Below, one piece after another: positions 43,346 through 55,800 of a DNA stretch of 64,000 nucleotides. Within the stretch, counting starts at the first letter, position 1. Each line of letters starts with the position of its first letter. Under the pieces are notes generated by a model, which did no database searches, was not told the origin of the DNA, and saw nothing but the letters and a program-made list of their open reading frames with translations. The DNA comes from Rhynchopus sp. YZ270_cl-10 (Eukaryota; Euglenozoa; Diplonemea; Diplonemida; Diplonemidae), in the NCBI GenBank assembly GCA_964035575.1, contig OZ037865.1, positions 62,001-126,000 on the forward strand. Reading direction: 5' to 3'. Position numbers and translations under genes: made by a program.

Positions 43346-44524
43346 TTTTGGCGACCGCCAGCAGGAGTTGAGTCGTTTCCTGGAGGAACAGAATGTGCGT
43401 CTGGACCAGGCGAAGGCGGCGGACAGGCATCGTGTGGAGGAGCTGACCGCCAGGCACAAGCGGGAACTCGCAGAGGACGCGAAGAGGATGCATGCGCAGT
43501 ACTTGGAAGACTGCGATCGGCACCCCGAAGCAGGAGAGTCGCTCCGGGCGGAGTATGACAGGCAGCGCTGCGAGAGGCATTACGCCATCGCAGCTAAGCA
43601 TGAGTTGGAGCAGAAGGCGACCACTCTGTTGTTGACGGCGGTGAACCTCTCCCGACAGCTGGAGGCAGAACGCATGGTGGCATACGGGCGGTGCTTTGGG
43701 GTGGTGTGCGAAGGGCGGCTATTCCTCCCCTGCCATGCGGTGCGGAGAGCGGTGGGCGACGACCCTGAAGGACTCGAACCTGACTGTGTCGGCGACTGGA
43801 TGGCTCTCTTTGGTCCTCAAGGTGCTTCTCCGTGCCCGGGCGAGTTCCTGTACTGCTGGGCGACACAGCAGCCGTGGAGTGGGGACGGGGAGTGGGACGG
43901 TGATAGCCCGGAGTCGGTGGTCGCCCGCGAGGCGGTTAGGAAGATAGCAGGGGAGGCCGGATACTGCGACACCTGGGGCACGACCAGCGCGGTAAACGTC
44001 GTGCGGGAAGGCAGGGTCAGCTGGGGAACCCCTTCTCGGGATCAGCTGGAGGAGGAGGTGGGGCGACAGGCCGAGGCGGCAGACTCCGAGGTGCGTGTGA
44101 AGGTGGAGGAGATGGATGATGATGAGCAGGAGCAGGAGGAGGACCTCGACACCGCGATGGAGGGGGCGGATCGCTCGCTTTCTCTGTCAGTGGAAGGCAT
44201 CCCTGACCAGAAGAAGCAAGCGAGGGTGAGGGAATTGCTGAGGGCGCAGAGCGAGGCTTGGATGTGGACGGAGGAGGAGCGGACGGAGAGGGGGGGTCTT
44301 TTCCCGTGCCTCACCATGGGGTCGCCGGTGCCTTCTTCTGTGACGAAGTGGATCTCCCTGTTCCACTACCGTCAGGGAGAGAAACAGGATGGCAGACCCT
44401 TGTTGTCACTCCCCCTCTCTACCGCTACTTTCACTCAGTGGTATGAGGTGATGAAGGTGGTGGGTTTGCATGAGTGGTCGGTTACGGAAAAGTGCAAGGC
44501 AAAGTCGACGTTGCATGCCCTGAC

Positions 44525-44570
<46 letters not shown>

Positions 44571-45023
44571 CCCCTGACGGACAACCGGAGCAGTAGGGGG
44601 CAGGCCTTTGCAGCGGAGAGGACAAGGAGGGAGAATGAGGCACGAGCGGCTCGAGAGGGAATAGGCCGACAACCTCAAGCCTCCTCTTCTTCTTCTTCTT
44701 CTTCCTCCACCTCTGCAGGCCGTGGCACTACAACCTCCATCGCCCAACCTGCAGTCTCCACTTCTTCCTCCTCCTCATCGTCAGGCCGTGGCAATGCAAC
44801 CTCCTCCGCCCAACCTGCTCCTTCCCCAGCTCCCAAAGGACCCCAGCGCCATGCAGCTCAGGGTAGGTCCAACACGTCGAACGTGTTCACCGACTCAGTG
44901 GCACAAGCGACGCAGCATGTGCTCTCGCCCCAGGAGGTGCAGAGAGGGCGCAATGGTCGCGGTGGTGGACAGAAGGGGAGACAGAGCGGAGGAAGGAAGG
45001 GGAACAAGGGGAATAAGAATTAG
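43340..45023 (+). CDS. LINE protein C-terminal segment: coiled coil and basic tail
   Basis: Open from 43263 to 45023. Coiled coil FGDRQQELSRFLEEQNVRLD, an acidic stretch (VEEMDDDEQEQEEDLDTAME), a Ser-rich tail and a basic end GGGQKGRQSGGRKGNKGNKN. The last 110 codons recur almost unchanged in the truncated copy at 62.5-62.9 kb, so this C-terminus is authentic. A T43 tract with target duplication (44518-44581) adds 54 bp in frame as Phe and five to six further residues. Confidence 0.8.
44518..44581 (-). mobile_element. Insertion of a bare poly(A) tract with target duplication
   Basis: T43 plus C (44528-44571) on the plus strand is flanked by the direct repeat CCCTGACGGA (44518-44527 and 44572-44581). 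This is what a LINE insertion would leave if reverse transcription stopped within the poly(A) tail. It lies inside the 10-kb LINE, so it is younger than that insertion. Confidence 0.75.
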
Positions 45024-45843
45024 AGTGAGAGTTAGAGGTGAGAGTGTGTGTTTTGAAGCGTGTAGAGAATGACAGTTTGCCCCATGTTTATTTTTAACCC
45101 TTTTTATTTTGTGTTTTTTGTTCTTTTCATCCTTTGGGGTTTGCCCCCCCCTTTCCCCCCTTTCCGCCCCCCTTCCTTTTTGTTAATATTTTTGGTTGGC
45201 TGCTGGCTAGGACGGGTCTACCCCAGCGACGGCCCTTACCCCTTGGACGAGGCTCTGAGGGTAGAGGGCAGTCTCGGAGTAAGACCTGTCTAAGAGCCAG
45301 GCCAGTGGCATCAGGAGCCATTGGGCCACTTTTATAGATTGTGCAGTAGAGTAGAGTTTGTACAGAACTCTTGTCCTTTGAGTTTCTTTTTTCACTCCTT
45401 TAGTTTTTCATTTTTACCTTGTGAAGGTCAATTTCAATTTTTCATTTTTCAAAACCACCACAGGTAAGCACGAGACCCACCATTGTTGTTGTTGATTTTG
45501 TTGTGCGTTATTGTTGTTTTCCCCTTTGGGTGTCAGTCAGTCGGGTCAGGTCACACTTACAGAAGTTCTCAAAAATTTTCACCAAAAAGAAAACTACTAA
45601 TAAGATTATGGAACTTCCTTTTTATTTGTTTGTGTGTTACAGAGGAAACGGCTCACTCAATCCCCTCCTTCTCCTCCCCTCCCCTCCCCAAGACAGAGCA
45701 AAATAAAACTACACCGGTAGACAGAGCAACCCTCCCGTCCCATCCCCTTCCCTTTTCCTTTTGGGAAAATTGCACTCACATACGACCCTTTTGCTTATTT
45801 GCAGGGAAGTGTTGGTTGTAGTTGTCCCACATGTTTTCTATTT
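45024..45843 (+). repeat. LINE 3' UTR
   Basis: Shared with 61710-62520 (inverted) and, from the middle on, with 63691-64000. Pyrimidine-rich ccccctttccccccttt tract, then cccctccccaagacaaagca-type sequence. Homology to the complete 3' end stops at ctattt, where short element copy 2 begins. Confidence 0.9.
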
Positions 45844-46486
45844 GGTGACGGGCTAAAAAACCTGTCGTTCTTGTGTGACACCTCGGAAACGTGATGAGGA
45901 CCACACTTTTTTTAGAGGTGGTTTTTTTTGTAAGAACCTCACACACTGGGCAGGCGGTCAGCTATTCGCTTCCCGCGGGGCGTTCGCGTGCGCGCTTCGC
46001 GCGCCCGCTCACGGTAACGTGTACAAAAAAACTTCACTTGTGCCTTCTTGAACTGGCTTTTCCGGTGAAAAGTGCCTGTTGAAAAAGTGGTGTTTTTGTG
46101 GTAAACGCCAGATGGTCAAAAGAGTGATCTGACCATATTCCCCAGGTATAACTGGTACTCAAAAAGTTCATTAACGAAGGAATCGTGCACTTTTGACCAT
46201 CACATATTAGATGTGTTTTTTCAGGTTTTTCAATGCACTTTCCTGTGCTGGGAAGCATGCCACAAGTGTCATGTTTTACAAGGTAAAAATGACCAAAAAA
46301 GCTGATTTTTGGCCGAATGCCACATGTCATTTGGCAGTCCATTTTTTGAACAGGACTGTCTTAAATTTTTTTTTTGGGCCTCAATGCCCCCAAACAACAC
46401 GTTAAGCCCAAAAAATTCACTTTTGGAAGAGCAACTATTTATTAAAAAAAATCGATTTTTTGGTCAAATCCCCTCTGGTGGTGAGG

Positions 46487-46521
<35 letters not shown>

Positions 46522-46603
46522 TGCTGTGTGTGGGTGTGTAGTGTGTGTGGTGTGGGTGGCGCACATCTCAAGAGTAAAGACTAAAAAACTAAGGTTTTTT
46601 AGG
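45844..46603. mobile_element. Short inverted-repeat element, copy 2 (760 bp, long form)
   Basis: Same ends as copy 1 and ATTT on both sides (45840-45843, 46604-46607). The left flank is LINE 3' UTR and the right flank is SD3, so the two ends do not flank one empty site. The middle (45980-46440) is unique to this copy. It includes a PSE-like box (46250-46259, minus) embedded in ctgtgctgggaagcatgcca, and a gcgttcgcgtgcgcgcttcg GC-rich stretch. Confidence 0.75.
46250..46259 (-). promoter_or_regulatory. PSE-like box inside a mobile element (orphan)
   Basis: CATGCTTCCC with SL-like upstream context TTGTGG. No known small RNA 50 nt downstream. Probably a relic of an SL-type locus captured by the element, or chance. 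Confidence 0.4.
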
Positions 46604-46646
46604 ATTTTACCGGGGGCAAGGGGATGTACAAAAAAAAAGTGGATTT

Positions 46647-46800
46647 GGTGACGGGCTAAAAAACCTGTCGTTCTTGTGTGACACTTCCATGGAAACGTGA
46701 TGAGGACCTCACATTTTTTTCAGGTGGTTTTTTTTGTAAGGACCTCACGCACTGGGCACACATCTCTTTAGTAAAGACTAAAAAACTAAGGTTTTTTAGG
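46647..46800. mobile_element. Short inverted-repeat element, copy 3 (154 bp)
   Basis: Ends as in copies 1 and 2, ATTT target duplication (46643-46646, 46801-46804) in the SD3 empty site gtggattttttacc. Lacks the microsatellite-bearing centre. Confidence 0.82.
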
Positions 46801-46839
46801 ATTTTTTACCTTAAAAAAATGTCCTGTGCACCTTAGATA

Positions 46840-49800
46840 CCTGTGCAAGGATGCTGTGCAAGGATGCTGTGCAAGGATGCTGTGCAAGGATGCTGTGCAA
46901 GGATGCTGTGCAAGGATGCTGTGCAAGGATGCTGTGCAAGGATGCTGTGCAAGGATGCTGTGCAAGGATGCTGTGCAAGGATGCTGTGCAAGGATGCTGT
47001 GCAAGGATGCTGTGCAAGGATGCTGTGCAAGGATGCTGTGCAAGGATGCTGTGCAGGGATGCTGTGCAAGGATGCTGTGCAAGGATGCTGTGCAAGGATG
47101 CTGTGCAAGGATGCTGTGCAAGGATGCTGTGCAAGGATGCTGTGCAAGGATGCTGTGCAAGGATGCTGTGCAAGGATGCTGTGCAAGGATGCTGTGCAAG
47201 GATGCTGTGCAGGGATGCTGTGCAAGGATGCTGTGCAAGGATGCTGTGCAAGGATGCTGTGCAAGGATGCTGTGCAAGGATGCTGTGCAAGGATGCTGTG
47301 CAAGGATGCTGTGCAAGGATGCTGTGCAAGGATGCTGTGCAAGGATGCTGTGCAAGGATGCTGTGCAAGGATGCTGTGCAAGGATGCTGTGCAAGGATGC
47401 TGTGCAAGGATGCTGTGCAGGGATGCTGTGCAAGGATGCTGTGCAAGGATGCTGTGCAAGGATGCTGTGCAAGGATGCTGTGCAAGGATGCTGTGCAAGG
47501 ATGCTGTGCAAGGATGCTGTGCAAGGATGCTGTGCAAGGATGCTGTGCAAGGATGCTGTGCAAGGATGCTGTGCAAGGATGCTGTGCAAGGATGCTGTGC
47601 AAGGATGCTGTGCATGGATGCTGTGCAAGGATGCTGTGCAAGGATGCTGTGCAAGGATGCTGTGCAAGGATGCTGTGCAAGGATGCTGTGCAAGGATGCT
47701 GTGCAAGGATGCTGTGCAAGGATGCTGTGCAGGGATGCTGTGCAAGGATGCTGTGCAAGGATGCTGTGCAAGGATGCTGTGCAAGGATGCTGTGCAAGGA
47801 TGCTGTGCAAGGATGCTGTGCAAGGATGCTGTGCAAGGATGCTGTGCAAGGATGCTGTGCAAGGATGCTGTGCAAGGATGCTGTGCAAGGATGCTGTGCA
47901 AGGATGCTGTGCAAGGATGCTGTGCAGGGATGCTGTGCAAGGATGCTGTGCAAGGATGCTGTGCAAGGATGCTGTGCAAGGATGCTGTGCAGGGATGCTG
48001 TGCAAGGATGCTGTGCAGGGATGCTGTGCAAGGATGCTGTGCAAGGATGCTGTGCAAGGATGCTGTGCAGGGATGCTGTGCAAGGATGCTGTGCAAGGAT
48101 GCTGTGCAAGGATGCTGTGCAAGGATGCTGTGCAAGGATGCTGTGCAAGGATGCTGTGCAGGGATGCTGTGCAAGGATGCTGTGCAAGGATGCTGTGCAA
48201 GGATGCTGTGCAAGGATGCTGTGCAAGGATGCTGTGCAAGGATGCTGTGCAAGGATGCTGTGCAAGGATGCTGTGCAAGGATGCTGTGCAAGGATGCTGT
48301 GCAAGGATGCTGTGCAAGGATGCTGTGCAAGGATGCTGTGCATGGATGCTGTGCCAGGATGCTGTGCAAGGATGCTGTGCAAGGATGCTGTGCAAGGATG
48401 CTGTGCAAGGATGCTGTGCAAGGATGCTGTGCAAGGATGCTGTGCAAGGATGCTGTGCAAGGATGCTGTGCAAGGATGCTGTGCAAGGATGCTGTGCAGG
48501 GATGCTGTGCAAGGATGCTGTGCAAGGATGCTGTGCAAGGATGCTGTGCAAGGATGCTGTGCAAGGATGCTGTGCAAGGATGCTGTGCAAGGATGCTGTG
48601 CAAGGATGCTGTGCAAGGATGCTGTGCAAGGATGCTGTGCAAGGATGCTGTGCAAGGATGCTGTGCAAGGATGCTGTGCAAGGATGCTGTGCAAGGATGC
48701 TGTGCAGGGATGCTGTGCAAGGATGCTGTGCAAGGATGCTGTGCAAGGATGCTGTGCAAGGATGCTGTGCAAGGATGCTGTGCAAGGATGCTGTGCAAGG
48801 ATGCTGTGCAAGGATGCTGTGCAAGGATGCTGTGCAAGGATGCTGTGCAAGGATGCTGTGCAAGGATGCTGTGCAAGGATGCTGTGCAAGGATGCTGTGC
48901 AAGGATGCTGTGCAAGGATGCTGTGCAAGGATGCTGTGCAGGGATGCTGTGCAAGGATGCTGTGCAAGGATGCTGTGCAAGGATGCTGTGCAAGGATGCT
49001 GTGCAAGGATGCTGTGCAAGGATGCTGTGCAAGGATGCTGTGCAAGGATGCTGTGCAAGGATGCTGTGCAAGGATGCTGTGCAGGGATGCTGTGCAAGGA
49101 TGCTGTGCAAGGATGCTGTGCAAGGATGCTGTGCAAGGATGCTGTGCAAGGATGCTGTGCAAGGATGCTGTGCAAGGATGCTGTGCAAGGATGCTGTGCA
49201 AGGATGCTGTGCAAGGATGCTGTGCAAGGATGCTGTGCAGGGATGCTGTGCAAGGATGCTGTGCAAGGATGCTGTGCAAGGATGCTGTGCAAGGATGCTG
49301 TGCAAGGATGCTGTGCAAGGATGCTGTGCAAGGATGCTGTGCAAGGATGCTGTGCAAGGATGCTGTGCAAGGATGCTGTGCAGGGATGCTGTGCAAGGAT
49401 GCTGTGCAAGGATGCTGTGCAAGGATGCTGTGCAAGGATGCTGTGCAAGGATGCTGTGCAAGGATGCTGTGCAAGGATGCTGTGCAAGGATGCTGTGCAA
49501 GGATGCTGTGCAAGGATGCTGTGCAAGGATGCTGTGCAAGGATGCTGTGCAAGGATGCTGTGCAAGGATGCTGTGCAAGGATGCTGTGCAAGGATGCTGT
49601 GCAAGGATGCTGTGCAGGGATGCTGTGCAAGGATGCTGTGCAAGGATGCTGTGCAAGGATGCTGTGCAAGGATGCTGTGCAAGGATGCTGTGCAAGGATG
49701 CTGTGCAAGGATGCTGTGCAAGGATGCTGTGCAAGGATGCTGTGCAAGGATGCTGTGCAAGGATGCTGTGCATGGATGCTGTGCAAGGATGCTGTGCAAG

Positions 49801-52800
49801 GATGCTGTGCAAGGATGCTGTGCAAGGATGCTGTGCAAGGATGCTGTGCAAGGATGCTGTGCAAGGATGCTGTGCAGGGATGCTGTGCAAGGATGCTGTG
49901 CAAGGATGCTGTGCAAGGATGCTGTGCAAGGATGCTGTGCAAGGATGCTGTGCAAGGATGCTGTGCAAGGATGCTGTGCAAGGATGCTGTGCAAGGATGC
50001 TGTGCAAGGATGCTGTGCAAGGATGCTGTGCAAGGATGCTGTGCATGGATGCTGTGCAAGGATGCTGTGCAAGGATGCTGTGCAAGGATGCTGTGCAAAG
50101 ATGCTGTGCAAGGATGCTGTGCAAGGATGCTGTGCAAGGATGCTGTGCAAGGATGCTGTGCAAGGATGCTGTGCAAGGATGCTGTGCAAGGATGCTGTGC
50201 AAGGATGCTGTGCAAGGATGCTGTGCAAGGATGCTGTGCAAGGATGCTGTGCAAGGATGCTGTGCAAGGATGCTGTGCAAGGATGCTGTGCAAGGATGCT
50301 GTGCAAGGATGCTGTGCAAGGATGCTGTGCAAGGATGCTGTGCAGGGATGCTGTGCAAGGATGCTGTGCAAGGATGCTGTGCAAGGATGCTGTGCAAGGA
50401 TGCTGTGCAAGGATGCTGTGCAAGGATGCTGTGCAAGGATGCTGTGCAAAGATGCTGTGCAAGGATGCTGTGCAAGGATGCTGTGCAAGGATGCTGTGCA
50501 AGGATGCTGTGCAAGGATGCTGTGCAAGGATGCTGTGCAAGGATGCTGTGCAAGGATGCTGTGCAAGGATGCTGTGCAAGGATGCTGTGCAAGGATGCTG
50601 TGCAAGGATGCTGTGCAAGGATGCTGTGCAAGGATGCTGTGCAAGGATGCTGTGCAAGGATGCTGTGCAAGGATGCTGTGCAAGGATGCTGTGCAAGGAT
50701 GCTGTGCAAGGATACTGTGCAAGGATGCTGTGCAAGGATGCTGTGCAAGGATGCTGTGCAAGGATGCTGTGCAAGGATGCTGTGCAAGGATGCTGTGCAA
50801 GGATGCTGTGCAAGGATGCTGTGCAAGGATGCTGTGCAAGGATGCTGTGCAAGGATGCTGTGCAAGGATGCTGTGCAGGGATGCTGTGCAAGGATGCTGT
50901 GCAAGGATGCTGTGCAAGGATGCTGTGCAAGGATGCTGTGCAAGGATGCTGTGCAAGGATGCTGTGCAAGGATGCTGTGCAAGGATGCTGTGCAGGGATG
51001 CTGTGCAAGGATGCTGTGCAAGGATGCTGTGCAAGGATGCTGTGCAAGGATGCTGTGCAAGGATGCTGTGCAAGGATGCTGTGCAAGGATGCTGTGCAAG
51101 GATGCTGTGCAAGGATGCTGTGCAAGGATGCTGTGCAAGGATGCTGTGCAAGGATGCTGTGCAAGGATGCTGTGCAAGCTGTGCAAGGATGCTGTGCAAG
51201 GATGCTGTGCAAGGATGCTGTGCAAGGATGCTGTGCAAGGATGCTGTGTAGGGATGCTGTGCAAGGATGCTGTGCAAGGATGCTGTGCAAGGATGCTGTG
51301 CAAGGATGCTGTGCAAGGATGCTGTGCAAGGATGCTGTGCAAGGATGCTGTGCAAGGATGCTGTGCAAGGATGCTGTGCAAGGATGCTGTGCAAGGATGC
51401 TGTGCAAGGATGCTGTGCAAGGATGCTGTGCAAGGATGCTGTGCAAGGATGCTGTGCAAGGATGCTGTGCAAGGATGCTGTGCAAGGATGCTGTGCAAGG
51501 ATGCTGTGCAGGGATGCTGTGCAAGGATGCTGTGCAAGGATGCTGTGCAAAGATGCTGTGCAAGGATGCTGTGCAAGGATGCTGTGCAAGGATGCTGTGC
51601 AAGGATGCTGTGCAAGGATGCTGTGCAAGGATGCTGTGCAAGGATGCTGTGCAAGCTGTGCAAGGATGCTGTGCAAGGATGCTGTGCAAGGATGCTGTGC
51701 AAGGATGCTGTGCAAGGATGCTGTGCAAGGATGCTGTGCAAGGATGCTGTGCAAGGATGCAGTGCAGGGATGCTGTGCAAGGATGCTGTGCAAGGATGCT
51801 GTGCAAGGATGCTGTGCAAGGTGTGCAAGGATGCTGTGCAAGGATGCTGTGCAAGGATGCTGTGCAAGGATGCTGTGCAAGGATGCTGTGCAAGGATGCT
51901 GTGCAAGGATGCTGTGCAGGGATGCTGTGCAAGGATGCTGTGCAAGGATGCTGTGCAAAGATGCTGTGCAAGGATGCTGTGCAAGGATGCTGTGCAAGGA
52001 TGCTGTGCAAGGATGCTGTGCAAGGATGCTGTGCAAGGATGCTGTGCAGGGATGCTGTGCAAGGATGCTGTGCAAGGATGCTGTGCAAGGATGCTGTGCA
52101 AGGATGCTGTGCAAGGATGCTGTGCAAGGATGCTGTGCAAGGATGCTGTGCAAGGATGCTGTGCAAGGATGCTGTGCAAGGATGCTGTGCAGGGATGCTG
52201 TGCAAGGATGCTGTGCAAGGATGCTGTGCAAGGATGCTGTGCAAGGATGCTGTGCAAGGATGCTGTGCAAGGATGCTGTGCAAGGATGCTGTGCAAGGAT
52301 GCTGTGCAAGGATGCTGTGCAAGGATGCTGTGCAAGGATGCTGTGCAGGGATGCTGTGCAAGGATGCTGTGCAAGGATGCTGTGCAAGGATGCTGTGCAA
52401 GGATGCTGTGCAAGGATGCTGTGCAAGGATGCTGTGCAAGGATGCTGTGCAAGGATGCTGTGCAAGGATGCTGTGCAAGGATGCTGTGCAAGGATGCTGT
52501 GCAAGGATGCTGTGCAAGGATGCTGTGCAAGGATGCTGTGCAGGGATGCTGTGCAAGGATGCTGTGCAAGGATGCTGTGCAGGGATGCTGTGCAAGGATG
52601 CTGTGCAAGGATGCTGTGCAAGGATGCTGTGCATGGATGCTGTGCAAGGATGCTGTGCAAGGATGCTGTGCAAGGATGCTGTGCAAAGATGCTGTGCAAG
52701 GATGCTGTGCAAGGATGCTGTGCAAGGATGCTGTGCAAGGATGCTGTGCAAGGATGCTGTGCAAGGATGCTGTGCAAGGATGCTGTGCAAGGATGCTGTG

Positions 52801-55800
52801 CAAGGATGCTGTGCATGGATGCTGTGCAAGGATGCTGTGCAAGGATGCTGTGCAAGGATGCTGTGCAAAGATGCTGTGCAAGGATGCTGTGCAAGGATGC
52901 TGTGCATGGATGCTGTGCGCGGATGCTGTGCATGGATACTGTGCAAGGATGCTGTGCAAGGATGCTGTGCAAGGATGCTGTGCAAGGATGCTGTGCAAGG
53001 ATGCTGTGCGCGGATGCTGTGCATGGATACTGTGCAAGGATGCTGTGCAAGGATGCTGTGCAAGGATGCTGTGCAAGGATGCTGTGCACGGATGCTGTGC
53101 ATGGATACTGTGCAAGGATGCTGTGCAAGGATGCTGTGCAAGGATGCTGTGCAAGGATGCTGTGCATGGATGCTGTGCAAGGATGCTGTGCAAGGATGCT
53201 GTGCAAGGATGCTGTGCAAAGATGCTGTGCAAGGATGCTGTGCAAGGATGCTGTGCAAGGATGCTGTGCAAGGATGCTGTGCAAGGATGCTGTGCAAGGA
53301 TGCTGTGCAAGGATGCTGTGCAAGGATGCTGTGCAAGGATGCTGTGCAAGGATGCTGTGCAAGGATGCTGTGCAGGGATGCTGTGCAAGGATGCTGTGCA
53401 AGGATGCTGTGCAAGGATACTGTGCAAGGATGCTGTGCAAGGATGCTGTGCAAGGATGCTGTGCAAGGATGCTGTGCAAGGATGCTGTGCAAGGATGCTG
53501 TGCAAGGATGCTGTGCAAGGATGCTGTGCAAGGATGCTGTGCAAGGATGCTGTGCAAGGATGCTGTGCAAGGATGCTGTGCAAGGATGCTGTGCAAAGAT
53601 GCTGTGCAAGGATGCTGTGCAAGGATGCTGTGCAAGGATGCTGTGCAAGGATGCTGTGCAAGGATGCTGTGCAAGGATGCTGTGCAAGGATGCTGTGCAA
53701 GGATGCTGTGCAAGGATGCTGTGCAAGGATGCTGTGCAAGGATGCTGTGCAAGGATGCTGTGCAAGGATGCTGTGCAAGGATGCTGTGCAAGGATGCTGT
53801 GCAAGGATGCTGTGCAAGGATGCTGTGCAAGGATGCTGTGCAAGGATGCTGTGCAAGGATACTGTGCAAGGATGCTGTGCAAGGATGCTGTGCAAGGATG
53901 CTGTGCAAGGATGCTGTGCAAGGATGCTGTGCAAGGATGCTGTGCAAGGATGCTGTGCAAGGATGCTGTGCAAGGATGCTGTGCAAGGATGCTGTGCAAG
54001 GATGCTGTGCAAGGATGCTGTGCAGGGATGCTGTGCAAGGATGCTGTGCAAGGATGCTGTGCAAGGATGCTGTGCAAGGATGCTGTGCAAGGATGCTGTG
54101 CAAGGATGCTGTGCAAGGATGCTGTGCAAGGATGCTGTGCAGGGATGCTGTGCAAGGATGCTGTGCAAGGATGCTGTGCAAGGATGCTGTGCAAGGATGC
54201 TGTGCAAGGATGCTGTGCAAGGATGCTGTGCAAGGATGCTGTGCAAGGATGCTGTGCAAGGATGCTGTGCAAGGATGCTGTGCAAGGATGCTGTGCAAGG
54301 ATGCTGTGCAAGGATGCTGTGCAAGCTGTGCAAGGATGCTGTGCAAGGATGCTGTGCAAGGATGCTGTGCAAGGATGCTGTGCAAGGATGCTGTGTAGGG
54401 ATGCTGTGCAAGGATGCTGTGCAAGGATGCTGTGCAAGGATGCTGTGCAAGGATGCTGTGCAAGGATGCTGTGCAAGGATGCTGTGCAAGGATGCTGTGC
54501 AAGGATGCTGTGCAAGGATGCTGTGCAAGGATGCTGTGCAAGGATGCTGTGCAAGGATGCTGTGCAAGGATGCTGTGCAAGGATGCTGTGCAAGGATGCT
54601 GTGCAAGGATGCTGTGCAAGGATGCTGTGCAAGGATGCTGTGCAAGGATGCTGTGCAGGGATGCTGTGCAAGGATGCTGTGCAAGGATGCTGTGCAAAGA
54701 TGCTGTGCAAGGATGCTGTGCAAGGATGCTGTGCAAGGATGCTGTGCAAGGATGCTGTGCAAGGATGCTGTGCAAGGATGCTGTGCAAGGATGCTGTGCA
54801 AGCTGTGCAAGGATGCTGTGCAAGGATGCTGTGCAAGGATGCTGTGCAAGGATGCTGTGCAAGGATGCTGTGCAAGGATGCTGTGCAAGGATGCTGTGCA
54901 AGGATGCAGTGCAGGGATGCTGTGCAAGGATGCTGTGCAAGGATGCTGTGCAAGGATGCTGTGCAAGGATGCTGTGCAAGGATGCTGTGCAAGGATGCTG
55001 TGCAAGGATGCTGTGCAAGGATGCTGTGCAAGGATGCTGTGCAAGGATGCTGTGCAAGGATGCTGTGCAGGGATGCTGTGCAAGGATGCTGTGCAAGGAT
55101 GCTGTGCAAGGATGCTGTGCAAGGATGCAGTGCAGGGATGCTGTGCAAGGATGCTGTGCAAGGATGCTGTGCAAGGATGCTGTGCAAGGATGCTGTGCAA
55201 GGATGCTGTGCAAGGATGCTGTGCAAGGATGCTGTGCAAGGATGCTGTGCAAGGATGCTGTGCAGGGATGCTGTGCAAGGATGCTGTGCAAGGATGCTGT
55301 GCAAGGATGCTGTGCAAGGATGCTGTGCAAGGATGCTGTGCAAGGATGCTGTGCAAGGATGCTGTGCAAGGATGCTGTGCAAGGATGCTGTGCAAGGATG
55401 CTGTGCAAGGATGCTGTGCAAGGATGCTGTGCAAGGATGCTGTGCAAGGATGCTGTGCAAGGATGCTGTGCAAGGATGCTGTGCAAGGATGCTGTGCAAG
55501 GATGCTGTGCAAGGATGCTGTGCAGGGATGCTGTGCAAGGATGCTGTGCAAGGATGCTGTGCAAGGATGCTGTGCAAGGATGCTGTGCAAGGATGCTGTG
55601 CAAGGATGCTGTGCAAGGATGCTGTGCAAGGATGCTGTGCAAGGATGCTGTGCAAGGATGCTGTGCAAGGATGCTGTGCAAGGATGCTGTGCAAGGATGC
55701 TGTGCAAGGATGCTGTGCAGGGATGCTGTGCAAGGATGCTGTGCAAGGATGCTGTGCAGGGATGCTGTGCAAGGATGCTGTGCAAGGATGCTGTGCAAGG

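Larger units (their letters stand above)
35678..45843 (+). mobile_element. 10-kb non-LTR retrotransposon with two OTU-like protease domains
   Basis: Coding order: Q/S-N-rich repeat region, OTU-like domain and C2H2 finger, zinc ribbon, reverse transcriptase, CCHC-like finger, restriction-like endonuclease, second OTU-like domain, zinc-finger module, coiled coil, basic tail, then an 820-bp 3' UTR. RT motifs and a C-terminal endonuclease fit the R2/CRE/NeSL-type (restriction-like endonuclease) LINEs. Some of these (NeSL, Dualen) also carry cysteine proteases. Frame changes near 38995, 41530 and 43340 and a stop at 42266 mean this copy is defective unless these are assembly errors. The 3' end and poly(A) are missing because of a later rearrangement at short element copy 2. 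Whether the first 1.6 kb belongs to the element is uncertain. Confidence 0.85.
32928..46820. repeat. Segmental duplication SD3, interrupted copy
   Basis: Pieces at 32928-33314, 35070-35360, 35660-35677, 46604-46646 and 46801-46820 align consecutively to 23001-23850. Everything between them was inserted later: a truncated LINE (33315-35069), short inverted-repeat elements (35361-35659, 45844-46603, 46647-46800) and the 10-kb LINE (35678-45843). About 110 bp of the target (around 23692-23785) is missing. Confidence 0.9.

Noticed and set aside
35361-46603. One large autonomous DNA transposon bounded by the outer short-element ends
   Set aside because: The left and right flanks do not belong to one empty site in SD3, and each short element has its own ATTT pair. 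Separate insertions explain the data better.
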